Part shown: positions 1-12,277 of the stretch, piece by piece
Layout: each line of letters opens with the position of its first letter
Numbering within the stretch: position 1 is the stretch's first letter
Position numbers and translations under genes: made by a program
The notes under the pieces: model-generated
Told to the model about the DNA's origin: nothing
Databases searched by the model: none
The model's input: only the letters and a program-made list of their open reading frames with translations
From: Auanema rhodensis
Lineage: Eukaryota; Nematoda; Chromadorea; Rhabditida; Rhabditidae
NCBI GenBank assembly: GCA_964057225.1
Contig: OZ059897.1
Coordinates: forward strand, 12,524,001 to 12,588,000
Direction of reading: 5' to 3'
Length of the DNA stretch: 64,000 bases

Positions 1-3000
1 AGTATATTTTACAGATTGCAGAAGATTTAAATATATTAAACAGCCGAAAATTGTAATAGAATTTGATGTAAGCTACGAGTTCATTCAGGGACTACAGGAA
101 AGAATTCCACGAAAATTAAAAATGGTTGGCCTGGTGATTTTTAAAAGCTGCCAAGGTATATCTATGGAACTAATCTCAATGCTCAAACTAGGAGAATTTC
201 GAAACGGAAGATGAAGTATGAAAAGAATAATTACATTTGATTTAAAATAATGGAGCATGAATTGAGAGAGAGCTAAAATTGACATTTGGAGTGGAGCATC
301 TAGAAACATAGATGAGAAGAACCGAGCAACACCACTCCATGACATCAGGTATATTTCGGAGACAAAACGGACAATCAGAATCGACAAAAGAGGAAAGTGA
401 ATACAGAAAAAGATGTAGGAGATGACGAAGAAGATGAAGATGACAGACGACAAGAAGAAGGAATTTATAACACTTAAAACAAATACAAGACCACCGAAAG
501 AGACAAGAAGAAAGGTTTGGAAAACGACATAGTTATTAGGTTTTAACACAAGTATTATTCTTTTTTTTTGTTTTGCAACTATCAGCAATTTTTTTACTTT
601 TTAAAAATTCGAAAAAAAAATGTTCAGCCTGTACAAATGATAGCAGATTGAAAAAAACATACAAGGAAAGCTACAAATAAAAATGAGAAAACAAGAGTAA
701 TATATGTATATCTATACATATCAGAAGAATGAACAAAACAAAATGTTTATATGAATAAGACTAAGCATAGCTATTAATGTATCAATATATTTGTATATTT
801 GTATAATAACTATCAATCTAATCTTAATTTTAATATATTTTATGCGCGAAAAAGTAAATAATGTAATGATCATAACTTAATTTATGAAAAGTTGCTCAGA
901 ATTAATAATCGCAAAAATGAAAGGTGAAGCTAGCTCAAATTTGATCGTTCAATTCAGTTGTCCACAAATTTGTTGAAGCACCTATATATGCTTTCGATTG
1001 AATGTAAGGCTTCATCAGAAGTTAGTATAAAGTTTTAAATAATTAATATAATCTTTAAAATACTCTGTACGGCAAATAGAAGTTTACGTTATGCTGGCAG
1101 GATGAAAGATAAAACATTTGCCATTTATGTATTTACGTAATCAACAAGAGAAATATTATTAAAAGAAAAGTATTTGATTGACAATATATCGAGAAGAGAA
1201 TTTGTTAATTTCTATCGAATCTAATTCGACGATCAAAATTTTTCTTTCAATAAGTCTAAATATATTTTTCACGTAAATGTAAAGTATAATCAGCGGAAGA
1301 TGATACAAAAAATAATAATCCATAAAAAGGTGGATACAAAGCTCAACATGCTCAACCTATTCTTGTTTTCTATTTATAAGTCAGAGAAATATGAATGAAT
1401 ACGTAATATAAGATTAAGATGTATATATTACATTTTGATTTAAACTTTCAGAAAATAAATATAAAATAAAAAGACAATTATTAGAGAATATCATATAATG
1501 ACTATATTGAAAATGAGAAAATCAAATAGTTGTGTAAAAATGTAATGAACTGAAAGCATTTTAACCTTGTTTTCCATAACAACTCAGATGTTGTAGGAAG
1601 AACAGAGAGTTTTTTATGAAACAAGTTTTCAATTTTATTTCTTTCAAACATAAAATCTCAACAATTTCCTTTTTTTTATAATTTGTAATGTAATTACTAT
1701 ATATATAAAAAGATAAATAAACAATATAATGACACACAATATGTACAATATATAATAATATAAACAATCAACTAAAATATATAATCAATTAACCGTTTTT
1801 TTCTGAAAATAATTAACCTACATAGCAGATATGCGTCGATACATACATATTAGGACTTTTGAAATACGAGTGTTGTAGATGTTTGCTCAATATGAATGAA
1901 ACATACGCTTTCTCTTTCTCTGTTCGCCAATGATTCTTTCCCTCTTTCTATCTCATTTTCCCTTTCTCATACTCTCTTCGTAGTTCGTTATCATTCTTTC
2001 TATTTTTCTTTCTCTGAGCCTCTCGAAAGGTAAAGCTAAATATTGAGGATAGAATTTTAGGCTTTATCATTCGTTTCCTTCTTCTTCTTCTTAGTTCTTA
2101 TTTAGCAAAATGAGAAAATATATACATATATACGATATATAGAAAATAGAAATAGTAAAAATATGGTATATATGGTTCCAAAAAAAAATATATAAATATT
2201 CCTTTATAATTCTTTTTTTTTTGTGCTCTTCCAGCAAAATTGATCAATATGTTATATGCTAGTTGTTACATTTAAAATGCGTTGATTTTCATATAAAAAC
2301 TTATAAATAATACTTAAACGTGATCGTTATACAAAAGTAGTACAATTTGAATGGTTTAACTCAGAAATACATGTGGGACAGTCGTAGCTATGGGATTTTG
2401 ATGGTATTCAACACAACAAAAAAATGATATTGAAATGAATCATATTTTCTATATATTTGGTATTGAAACATATATAACAAGAAATTCTTATAAAATAAAT
2501 GTATTTCATTGAAAAATAGTAAAAATATGGTTACATATCTGTCAATCATCATATAAAAATGAATAAATTGTACTTTCTAAGAATACAAAAGAGTACAGCT
2601 GTTTAAAAATATGATGGATATATCAAGATTGTAATGAAAAGTAGAATTCAAATTCTTATAGAGAAGTAGAATTCAAGCTCACTTATTGCAGTTTTAATTT
2701 TAAATAATTTTATACTGTTAATATTTAGATAAACATTAATCACGTGATAAAAAATATGATCTATTTAATTTATTTGAATGTTGAAAATTGAGTTTAATTT
2801 CAAATATTATATAGTGAATATATTACATTTACAGATCAGTATTGAGACTTATAATGAGATAGAAAATATGAAAAAGAGACGAATAAATTGATGTATGAAG
2901 TAACAAATTGAACACAAAAAAAAGAATATGAGCAATAAAAAGTGAATATATAAGGGAATCAAAGAAAGATTGAAATTAAAAATGTAAAATATGTACATTA

Positions 3001-5120
3001 AAAAAGTATTGTACATTATTAATTGATTATGCTATCAGTTTATAAAGTAAAATATAATAAATTATTTGAATATATAATATGAATTTATGAAATAGTTATA
3101 GTATAATCAGAAATAATAGTTTAAAATAAAAGCTTTATCAGTCATATAAATAAATTGTGATACAAGACATCAGAGATATCACCATATTCAAAATGAATTG
3201 ATCAAGAAGACCATAAATATTTATTTTTAGTCATAAAAAACAAAACAAAAATATGATGATTACAATTAAAAGTACCATCTTGTTATCAGAACTGTTTATC
3301 GAACACATGGATATCAACTACAAAAATTAAGTAAAGTGAATGTTTTTCTTTTTGCTTTTCTTGAACAAAACAAATCATTAACATTTATGTTTCTCATAAT
3401 ATCTCTTGTGATTTATAAATTTTATAATTATTTACTTGTGCAATAATTCATTAGAAAAGGTAAATCTGTACAAACGTTGTTCAATATGCTTCATAATAAA
3501 GAATTTTTAAACTTTCGTAAGCACATGAAGTATTTAGGAAAATTAGTTGTATGCTTTCCTAATATCTCTAAATCTATATGGCTTCATTGTTCTCAAAATC
3601 GTTTTTTTTAAATTTTTCATTCACTATATTATTTCGTTTATACATAAATAGCAAAAGAATAATCTGGAATATAATTTAGAAACATGTCGTTATATATTAC
3701 AAGCTGAAAACTAGTTTTTTGGTATGCTGATTAGCTTATTTTTTTTTCAAAACGTAATAAATATCATAATAAAACTGATAATTTAAAGAAAGTGAGTCAT
3801 TGTTATTTTTACATTCATATATACTATAAATAGGTTTCTGATTTATTAGAAGAATATATTTCACCAAATAAAAAGACTGAAGGGATTTGTAAGATGATTG
3901 AAAAGGTGCTTCCCATTGTGAGATGTGTATTTTTATCACAGAGTTTATGATGTATCACTAGTTAATTTTAGTTTGTACATTCTATTCATTTATCTTTAGT
4001 TCTTTCTTGACTCAAAGCAACACAGCATAACCCAGACTGTCTGAAATGTGGCCAAAATCAGGAATAACAAGCGAGTTTATTATATACATCGAAGTACTCA
4101 CTATAGATGGTTGATAAAATATTGTAAAAACCCTCTTGACTTTGAAGTTCTTCTAAAGTTAAGAGAAGGGAATAGCCACTCAAAGAGCAGAGTTCATAAA
4201 CTGCGAATGTGTTGATTACTCATTTACCACATTTTATGCCTGGAAACATTTAATATTTAACACTGAAATGATTTTATATTATATTATACGATATAAATAG
4301 ATTGTTTTTTAGTAGATGAAAATATTTTTTTTTAGGGGAGACTCAATAACGTACATTTTTAATATAATCTAATGTATATTTGAATGGATCAATTGACTCG
4401 TTTTATCATCATCCATATAAAATTGTTATTCATTTATTTTTCCCATAGCATTCCAGAATTCAAGAATTATCAAGCAATGCTTAAGTAGAAATAGATTTTG
4501 TTTTATTATTTCTATGTAAATATCCACCAACAAAAAAGAATGTTCAACAGTAATTTATTAACAATATGGAACATAAGACAAAAGACTTGTTAGGATTAGA
4601 ATGAGCAAACTAGTTAGTCGGTTTCATGCAAAATGACAGATGCTTGAAGCGTTTATAATAGAAGATGGTGTATAATTCAAAGTATTTTTTAAAATACTAT
4701 ATAGCATTGCAAACCCTAGAACTTTGAAAATAAAACTCGCGCTTTCTGGAAATTGAAATATTGCATGAATAAATGGATTGAGAAATTTTGATATGCGGAA
4801 CTAGAGAAGGCGAAGGAACACTTAGGGTGAGATGTAATACCAGTATACTAAACACTTCAAAATAAAAATTATATATTAAACTCATAGCTGCAAGGACCCG
4901 AAAAGGATCGCTCAGAGAATTACAGGTTATAGAAATCGTACAGTAGCAAGCCAATAAGTACGGGCATCACAAGAGTTTGCATATCACAGACCACATGAAT
5001 AGCTCTTGGCCCGCATAAAAAAGCTCTCAACTTCACAAAGATTTACAAAAACAAAGAACCGTAGAAACGACTGAGGAATAAAGAATATACAAACAAAAGC
5101 TCTGTACGCAAAAAAAAAGA
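1..5120. other. Intergenic region, no supportable gene
   Basis: This stretch is AT-rich and full of stop codons on both strands. The longest open frame (85-588, minus) is a leucine/phenylalanine-rich string over low-complexity DNA, with no domain and no flanking splice structure. The distal part lies downstream of the LDL-receptor-type gene, which ends at 5121. A pyrimidine-rich patch on the plus strand lies at about 1908-2090. I see no RNA gene, no transposon open frame and no long inverted repeat. Confidence 0.6.
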
Positions 5121-8100
5121 TTACGTAGTCAATGGCTTATCCATAGCATTGTCTACCTGGACCTATAATTGATAACTTAAAAAAGAACATGGTTTACGAA
5201 TGCATACCATAGAATTATGAATATCAACCTCTGGATCAGAAGTCTTTGCACTAATATCGACAGGAGCATCGTCACGGAAAGGATCTCTGTTATGATATAA
5301 TAAAAATATATAATATTAAAACACAGTTATACCTGAATGGATCATCCATCTCAGCTTCAGCTACAGTTCTTCTATATATGGGATTGTCGAAATTCAAAGG
5401 AGCGAATGATCTATTAGCCTTTCTTTGGTGAATATACACAGCTGTCTAAAAATATTGAAATAAGGTTTAGAAATAAATGAGATAGGCTGACTCCTATGAC
5501 AAAAGCTGATGCAACTAAGAGGAGGAAGATGGAGTTCAAAGATGAACCGTTGGATCCACCCGTGGTAGCAATTTCAACTGAAAAATATCAAATAATTTTA
5601 AAACTTTCCAAAAAATAATAATATCAGGATGACTCACCAGCACATTCAATCAGATCGGATGGTGTGTTACCCTGACAGACACAGGCATATGGTTTATCTC
5701 TCCATGTTCTTTCTGCATTCTTAGTGTTACCACGATATACGGCACGAGGTAAGCACATCTCTTGACACTCATTGTATAAACACTAAAGAAAAAAGTTCAA
5801 ACTATTATGTTTACTTGAAAAATTGTGACCTTGTTTTCTCCGGTAGGTTGAGCTTCCTTATGATAAATACGAACGGTCATTGGTGTAGCAACTTTGCTCA
5901 TAACATTTTTCACATCAGAACCAGTAAACTTAAATATGAAAATAATAAATATGGTTCAACGCATAATAATAACCTTATTGAGAGTGATAACTCCGTCATG
6001 CTCCCAATCGGTGTAATAAACTCTATCTTCGAAAACAGCAAGCGAGAAAGGATGGCGCAAATATTGATGAGAGTGTAGCACAACCTACAAAATCAACATA
6101 GTTTAAAATTTTTATATCCCAAACAAGCCTTTGTATTTTCTCCCCAATAGTCCGAAGAGAAGATAGACTTGACTTTAGCATCTGCCCAATAAACACGCTT
6201 GCCGATGTAATCAAGAGCCAAACCATTAGGCCACTGGACACGATCACCATGAACGATGACCTATAAACAATTGAGTAATAAGTTATAAATAATAATTGTA
6301 TATACGGTTCTATGTTGACCATCCATTCCAGCTCTTTCGATACGAGCTTCTTTTCCCCAATCAGTCCAGAAAATCAACCCCATTTCAGGATCAACGGCAA
6401 TAGCGCGAGGCTCTTCGAGATCGGAAGAGAACAGTACTCTCTTCTTTTTGGTTTTCAAATCCATCACGTTTACTTGATCAAGACCTCCGTCAGTCCAGAA
6501 CAATAAGTCATGAACCCAGTCAATAGCAAGTCCATCAGGAGTTTGGACATTATCAACAAGAACGGCTTTCTCTCCATCACACTAAGAATATTCGTTAAAA
6601 CTCACAAAAAGAATGCCCCCTCAAACTTACATTTTCCTTAATAGCTAAATGCTGACTAACTGAATCATTTCCGATTTCACACATGTATATCTTTCTTTGA
6701 GTGATGTCGGACCAAATAATTGTCTAAAAAAATAAAATGTAATAAGAATATGAAGACGGAATAATCATACCCCATTTGAATGATGGAAATCCATTGCTAC
6801 TGCTGAGCCTACACTCTGAATCAAAGGTACATGTACATTGGTGACCAAATCAAATTGCCGAATAGTAGCTCTATAACTTATTGAATTATACACGCTTAAT
6901 TTATATAGTATACCTGTTACTAAGAAGTACAAGTGGATCTCCACCAATCGCACGACATCTAGTAGATACAGAAGAATTAAAGCCATGACTCAATTTATAT
7001 CCATGACGACAAGAACAGACAAATCCACCGTCGATATTATGACACATTTGATCGCAAATTCCTTCTTGCTCACATTCATTAATATCTGAAGAAAGTATAT
7101 ATTTTTTTTGTAATAAATAAATGAAATATACCTTCACATAATGATGTAGGTCCAGGATAACGAGGTTTATATCCAACTCTGCAGTAGCATACTTTAGAAT
7201 GATTAGTTTTTAAAAACGAATCATGACAATCGCAGTTATCTGATCCTGGCTTACAAGTCACTTAAAATTCAGCAAATTTGATGTAAAATGAAGAGTCATT
7301 CTTACAAATATCGTTTACGCACAGATCGTCATCACTTCCACAATTATGAGTTGAGTCACGACACATATCTTTCAATTTTACACAAATATGTTTATCAGAT
7401 TTGGAGTCTCCGCAGTCATACTCGACCGTTTTATCACATTCAACAACTTAAAAAAGAAATAAAAATGGGAAAAAATTTAAAATTGAGTACCTGTAGCATT
7501 TCCTGGACATCCTTCCTCGTCGTCCCCTTGGACACAATCCTGTTGTCCATCACAACTTTAAAAAAATATTAATAAACTATTACAAAACAAATCAACTTAC
7601 ACATTAGCCGCAGAAATACACCTTCCATTTCTACATTTAAATTCATCTTGCTCGCATTTGTGGAAGTCAGCACAACCAACTTCATCACTACCATCTGGAC
7701 AATCAGGCTCGAAATCACATCTCCAAAGAGAATTAATGCACATGGTACCAGAAGCACAAGCAAATTGCTAAAACATAATAATAATAATATACACAAACTA
7801 AATAAATTACTGATGATGGTCTCTTGCAGGGTAATGTTTTCTCTGTACAATTTTGCAATTCATCTGAATGATCTAAGCAATCGGCTTCTCCATCACATAC
7901 CCAATCCTGAGGAATACAACCTTCTGCTGTTTTGCACTAGAATAGATTAAAAATATTTCTAGAACCATCAACATATAAGATACTTTAAACAATTTTTTTT
8001 CGGCGCAAATCTGTTCAGCAGTTTTATTACAATTTCTTTCGTCTGATCCATCACCACAATCATCAGCAGCATCGCAAACCCATGTTTTGAATATACAGAT

Positions 8101-9423
8101 TCCATTATCACAGCTAAAATTTAAGTATAAACTAAATAAAACTAGAAACAAAACGTACGCAAAATCTTCTTCTTGACAATGAGTATCCAGACAATTTTCT
8201 TCATCAGCTCCCGATGCACAATCTCTCTGAAACACTAATATTTATTTCAAATAATAGACCAATTGGTACCTGGCCATCGCATCTCCAAGACTTTGGAATA
8301 CATAATTTATAATTTCCATCGAATTCTTTACAAGTGAACTGTTCATCGGTGCATGTTACATCTGAAAGGACCAAAGATAAAAAATAAAGATGACCTCGAA
8401 ATACCTTTGCAGTCCTTTTCGTCACTTCGATCGTCACAATCATACTCTCCATCACAAACCCACTTCTGGGGAATGCAAGGATAGGTATCAGGCTTGAAAT
8501 CTGGCCTCTTTTGGTCACCAAGACATTGGAACTCATTTGGCGAACAATGCTCTAAAAGTATCGTTTTACATAACCTAGGTCAAACTTTCTATAGTTACGC
8601 GTACTGTCGCATCCCAGTTCATCTTCTTCATTTTCACAATCTATGTCTCCATCACATTTCCAAGCAAGTGGAATACAACGACCACTGTCACCACAAGCGA
8701 AACTTTGATTTCCGGAGCAAGCTGGAATTTTTTGTGTTGCGCAGTAAAGACAAATATTGAACAGGGAAAAGCGCAACTAATTATCAAGTGCTGGTCCGTA
8801 CCAACTATGTTGATCTTCGGGCTTCACAGGTATATTTTAATGTATTTAATATGGCAAAGCATTATCCTTTGAACAAAAAGAAAAATATTTAATGCATGAT
8901 GCATGCTGTACATTTAAAAAACTTGATCAGCAAAAATATCGAACATATATTGATTGAAATGTTTGGCCACTCGTGCAAAATAACGTGCATTTCACTATTA
9001 CATTTGATATATTTAACGAACCAGTAATTATGCCCGAAGCATAAGGATTCTTAAAATTTCCAGGCGACAAGAAAAAAGCTATAAAAAATCATATGAACTA
9101 ACCCCGTGATAAGCCAGATTTCCTAGGTAGGCTGAGTCCTACAAATCAAAAAATTCTTATTTTCTTTTTTTTCATTCATGATTTTAAAAAAAAGGTATTT
9201 TATGATATTCTAATTTTCTACATAATATATTTGAAAGATAAGCTTTGCGCCTACATTTGCACTGATAACATGTTGAAAATTTTCGAAAAGTTGTTCAATT
9301 ATTGAGAATTTTGAATAATTTTTTAACTTGAAAGTGAAATAACAGACCTCTTCGAGCACCAACTCCTTCTAAATGTACAAGAGATCCAAGTATTACAAGA
9401 AGTAGAGCAAATCGAATGCCCAT
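5121..9423 (-). CDS. LDL-receptor-family endocytic receptor (RME-2/VLDLR type), 25 exons, 932 aa
   Basis: Exons on the minus strand: 9423-9348, 9138-9103, 9078-9022, 8721-8605, 8551-8405, 8361-8270, 8226-8159, 8113-7984, 7936-7811, 7767-7601, 7555-7491, 7446-7306, 7260-7132, 7085-6914, 6870-6771, 6723-6631, 6581-6306, 6260-6129, 6084-5974, 5928-5830, 5782-5638, 5577-5492, 5445-5333, 5286-5208, 5162-5121. All phases agree. The protein starts with a signal peptide ([13 protein letters not shown]). Eight LDLa modules follow at residues ~57-407 (CDG..DC..SDE motifs; the eighth is divergent), then a Cys-rich EGF (~408-450), a calcium-type EGF (DINEC, ~451-500), a YWTD-type propeller (~508-780; IIWSD, LFWTDGG, IFWTDWG, VYWAD, VYYTDWE), a last EGF, a membrane segment (~840-860) and a tail with FDNPIY (874-879), the FxNPxY clathrin-uptake signal. 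The family internalises lipoproteins; nematode RME-2 takes up yolk in oocytes and, from memory, has a similar length. Orthology to rme-2 is inference; another VLDLR-like paralogue is possible. Confidence 0.9.
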
Positions 9424-9428
9424 CTTAG

Positions 9429-9440
9429 CTGGGTAAGAAA
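9429..9440 (-). promoter_or_regulatory. Putative trans-splice acceptor upstream of the LDL-receptor-type gene
   Basis: On the minus strand a pyrimidine-rich run ending TTACCCAG lies five bases before the start codon at 9423. A 3' splice site this close to an ATG is typical of spliced-leader addition in nematodes. A conventional 5'UTR intron would look the same. Confidence 0.4.
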
Positions 9441-12277
9441 AACCAGCAGACACGTGGAAGTTTAATCTAAAGATATAATCTACACAGGATATGATAGTTG
9501 AATGATGTTACTGAAGAATAAGGATAAAAAATAAAATAACCGTGGTTTATCGTTGACCTACGAGAACGAATACTTATTTATATTTAATTATGAGGAGGAG
9601 CAATAATAATAACAAATAAAAAATAAACAATAAACGAAGGGGAACGAAAAGCAAATCTTTCTGTTTTACACAGAGGTGAACGTTAATGAAGAAATTCATG
9701 ACGAACAACACACTCACTTACACACAACATTTCGTCCAAACGGTCACATGACAGTCCAGGATTGCGAAATAAAATGTAAAGTGCGAAAAAAATTTTAATT
9801 TTAATTTTTAAATTGAGAAATATATATTTCAGTCAAACCAGATAAATAATTAATTGATAAAGTAAAGCAGCAAACAAAAACAGCATAGAATAGTCGATTA
9901 CATCGAGCAACACCACAAAGTGGGAGGAGATGGGAAGGGGTGGGAACGGGTAAAAAGACACAGAGAGATAGAGATAAAGATGAGTCAACTGTTGCTGCTC
10001 TACACAAGCTCATCTAAAATGAAAAAAATCCATGAGATGATTGTTAACTAAAAAATAAGAGAAAAAGAAAGGCATATCGTAAAAAAAACAAATTGTGGCA
10101 ATTCGAAATAAGGCTTCAAAGAGCTATAGCATAGAAACGCAATCGCTGACAAAGGAAGCATGAGTGTCAATATAGCAAGCTTTCTGATAAGCTGATAAGG
10201 CTGTAAGTTTTAAAATAGGATTATTAGTATGAATAGCTGAGTTTAGCAAGTTTCTATGAACAAACCTACACAACACATCACAAGTTCCGTTTTTATCGTA
10301 ACTGTCGCCACGAAACCATTAAAGAGTGCTCGAACTCAAAAAGGCGCGAAAACAAATATCTCGAATAACCTAGCTTATGTAGCGGGTAATAAGGTAGCGC
10401 AAGTTTCTTGTTTTTTAGATCGAAACTTTTCGAGGGCGTTTTATATAGAGTAAACAAATGATTCGAATTCAATAATCACGCGAGAAGGAATATTGTAGTG
10501 TGTATTGAAAAAGAAAGCTGGGAAAACCTTGTTGTATGAGGCTAGGAACATACACACAAAGTGGAAAGCAACCTATTGCGATCGGACGTCATTGGAAAAT
10601 AAATAGAACTGATCCCGATCGCCAAGACCTAGGAAGTTACGTAAAATCAATACTTGTTTCACGTACATATGATTAAAACGTCGAAGATGATTACCGACAA
10701 TTCATCAGTCATTTCATCTTTCAAGTTTATAATTGAGAATTCCTCGGACATTGTGACAACGAATAGAGAATTAGGGAATTTAATCTATTTCTAGATATCA
10801 TATGTATAAACATAGTTTCCAATTTTTTCTCGATGTACAGTTATAGCTATATATAGTGCTAAATAATAAATATATTCGTTATAAAGCTTGGTGTGCGGCA
10901 TTCATATATTATATATCCGCTTACGAAAATAGATAGAGAGAACTGGAAGTTGTTTGCATTTTTTTTTCATTGAACCTTGGTGTTCCCATATACCTTATAT
11001 TATGGCCGTTGTGGTAGAAAAGAGCATTAAGCAGGGGGGAAAAATAAAGAGAAATAGAGAGAGAAAGAGAAAACGAACAAGTGAAATCAACATAAAGAGA
11101 GGAGATATCTGTTTGAATGAGGGGATTTCCCGCAGATAATAACGGGTCGAATATAATTTTTAGGAGAATTTATGCATTATTTTTCAGTTTTCTTTCAAAA
11201 TGTTCGGCATATGTCAGGATAGTTAACATCAGCAAAGAGTCAGCGGAAAACTAAGAGAAATAACCCAGACAGATTGAGAGAAATCGCTGAATCAAAGAAA
11301 CGGATCATCTCTACACTAATATCGACTGGTGATTCGTTTGGAAAAAAAAACAAAAAAGGAGATTATCAAGCGCAAAATTAGGGAAAACTGAATAGACACC
11401 AAGTCTATATCGATTTTTTTGGGAAAAAGTTGTTTGTCATTTGTTTGCGACTGTATAAGCTGTCAATGAAATAAGTCATCATAAATGAAACTAAACAGCT
11501 GAAACTGTGTTATATTATTAGAAATTAAAGAGATAAAATGATATCAAACTGTTGTATTTTTAAATTATCATTTACAATTTGATCAATAAAACGAATATTT
11601 AATCATTTAATATTTATCATTTAAAAATTTGAAATAAATTTTTTAAAATCACATGAATTATGGAGCAAAATCACAACATATGAGAAAAAAACACGTCATA
11701 TCAACATCGAAGACAAGCCGAGTGAAATACATGTATCAAACATACTCTCACTCGGACCGTATAAGTAGAGAGAAAGCTAGAAACTGGAATGCGACATATA
11801 TATCGTTCAGATCAATGAATCTAACGGCTCTTTGATACAGCTTAAAACGAGAAAAAATGCCAAAAGAAAGGAAAAAAATAAAGAAAATAGACATAAATGT
11901 TTGTTTCTGCATTGACAAGACAAAATGAAGAAAACAACAAAGTAGAAAACTAGATGAGCGTGAGAAAGGCCTGGTAGTCTTTATACTATATGGCCGTTTT
12001 TTGTTTTTTTTTGAATTTCTCGTTGATAATCGGAGCAGGAGAGGGTATAAATGAGTTCCTTAAAATAATGACAAGAAAAGAAATGTGTGTGTTGAGAATA
12101 TAAGTGTTAGTCAAAGATGGCGTTGGAGTGAACGCCGATGACTGGCAAGAGGCGGGAGGGGACAAGGTAATTCGTGGTCTATTTATAAAACATTTGAATA
12201 GAACAAACGATAACAAAATTATGCGGATAGAAAACAGAATAAAATTATTATATTATATAACTGACATAGTATTTGGC
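9441..12277. other. Intergenic region between the LDL-receptor-type and LPMO-like genes
   Basis: This 2.8 kb lies upstream of the LDL-receptor-type gene and downstream of the LPMO-like gene; both are on the minus strand. The spacing is far beyond the usual ~100 bp of nematode operons, so it probably contains the receptor promoter. I found no exon-like frame, RNA gene or repeat family in it. Confidence 0.5.

Noticed and set aside
85-588. 167-codon minus-strand open frame with many hydrophobic residues
   Set aside because: It reads low-complexity purine/pyrimidine DNA, has no recognisable domain and no partner exons.
8761-8830. Possible small extra exon in the LDL-receptor-type gene (encoding [10 protein letters not shown])
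   Set aside because: Exons 9078-9022 and 8721-8605 already join in phase without it, and its acceptor phase does not fit.
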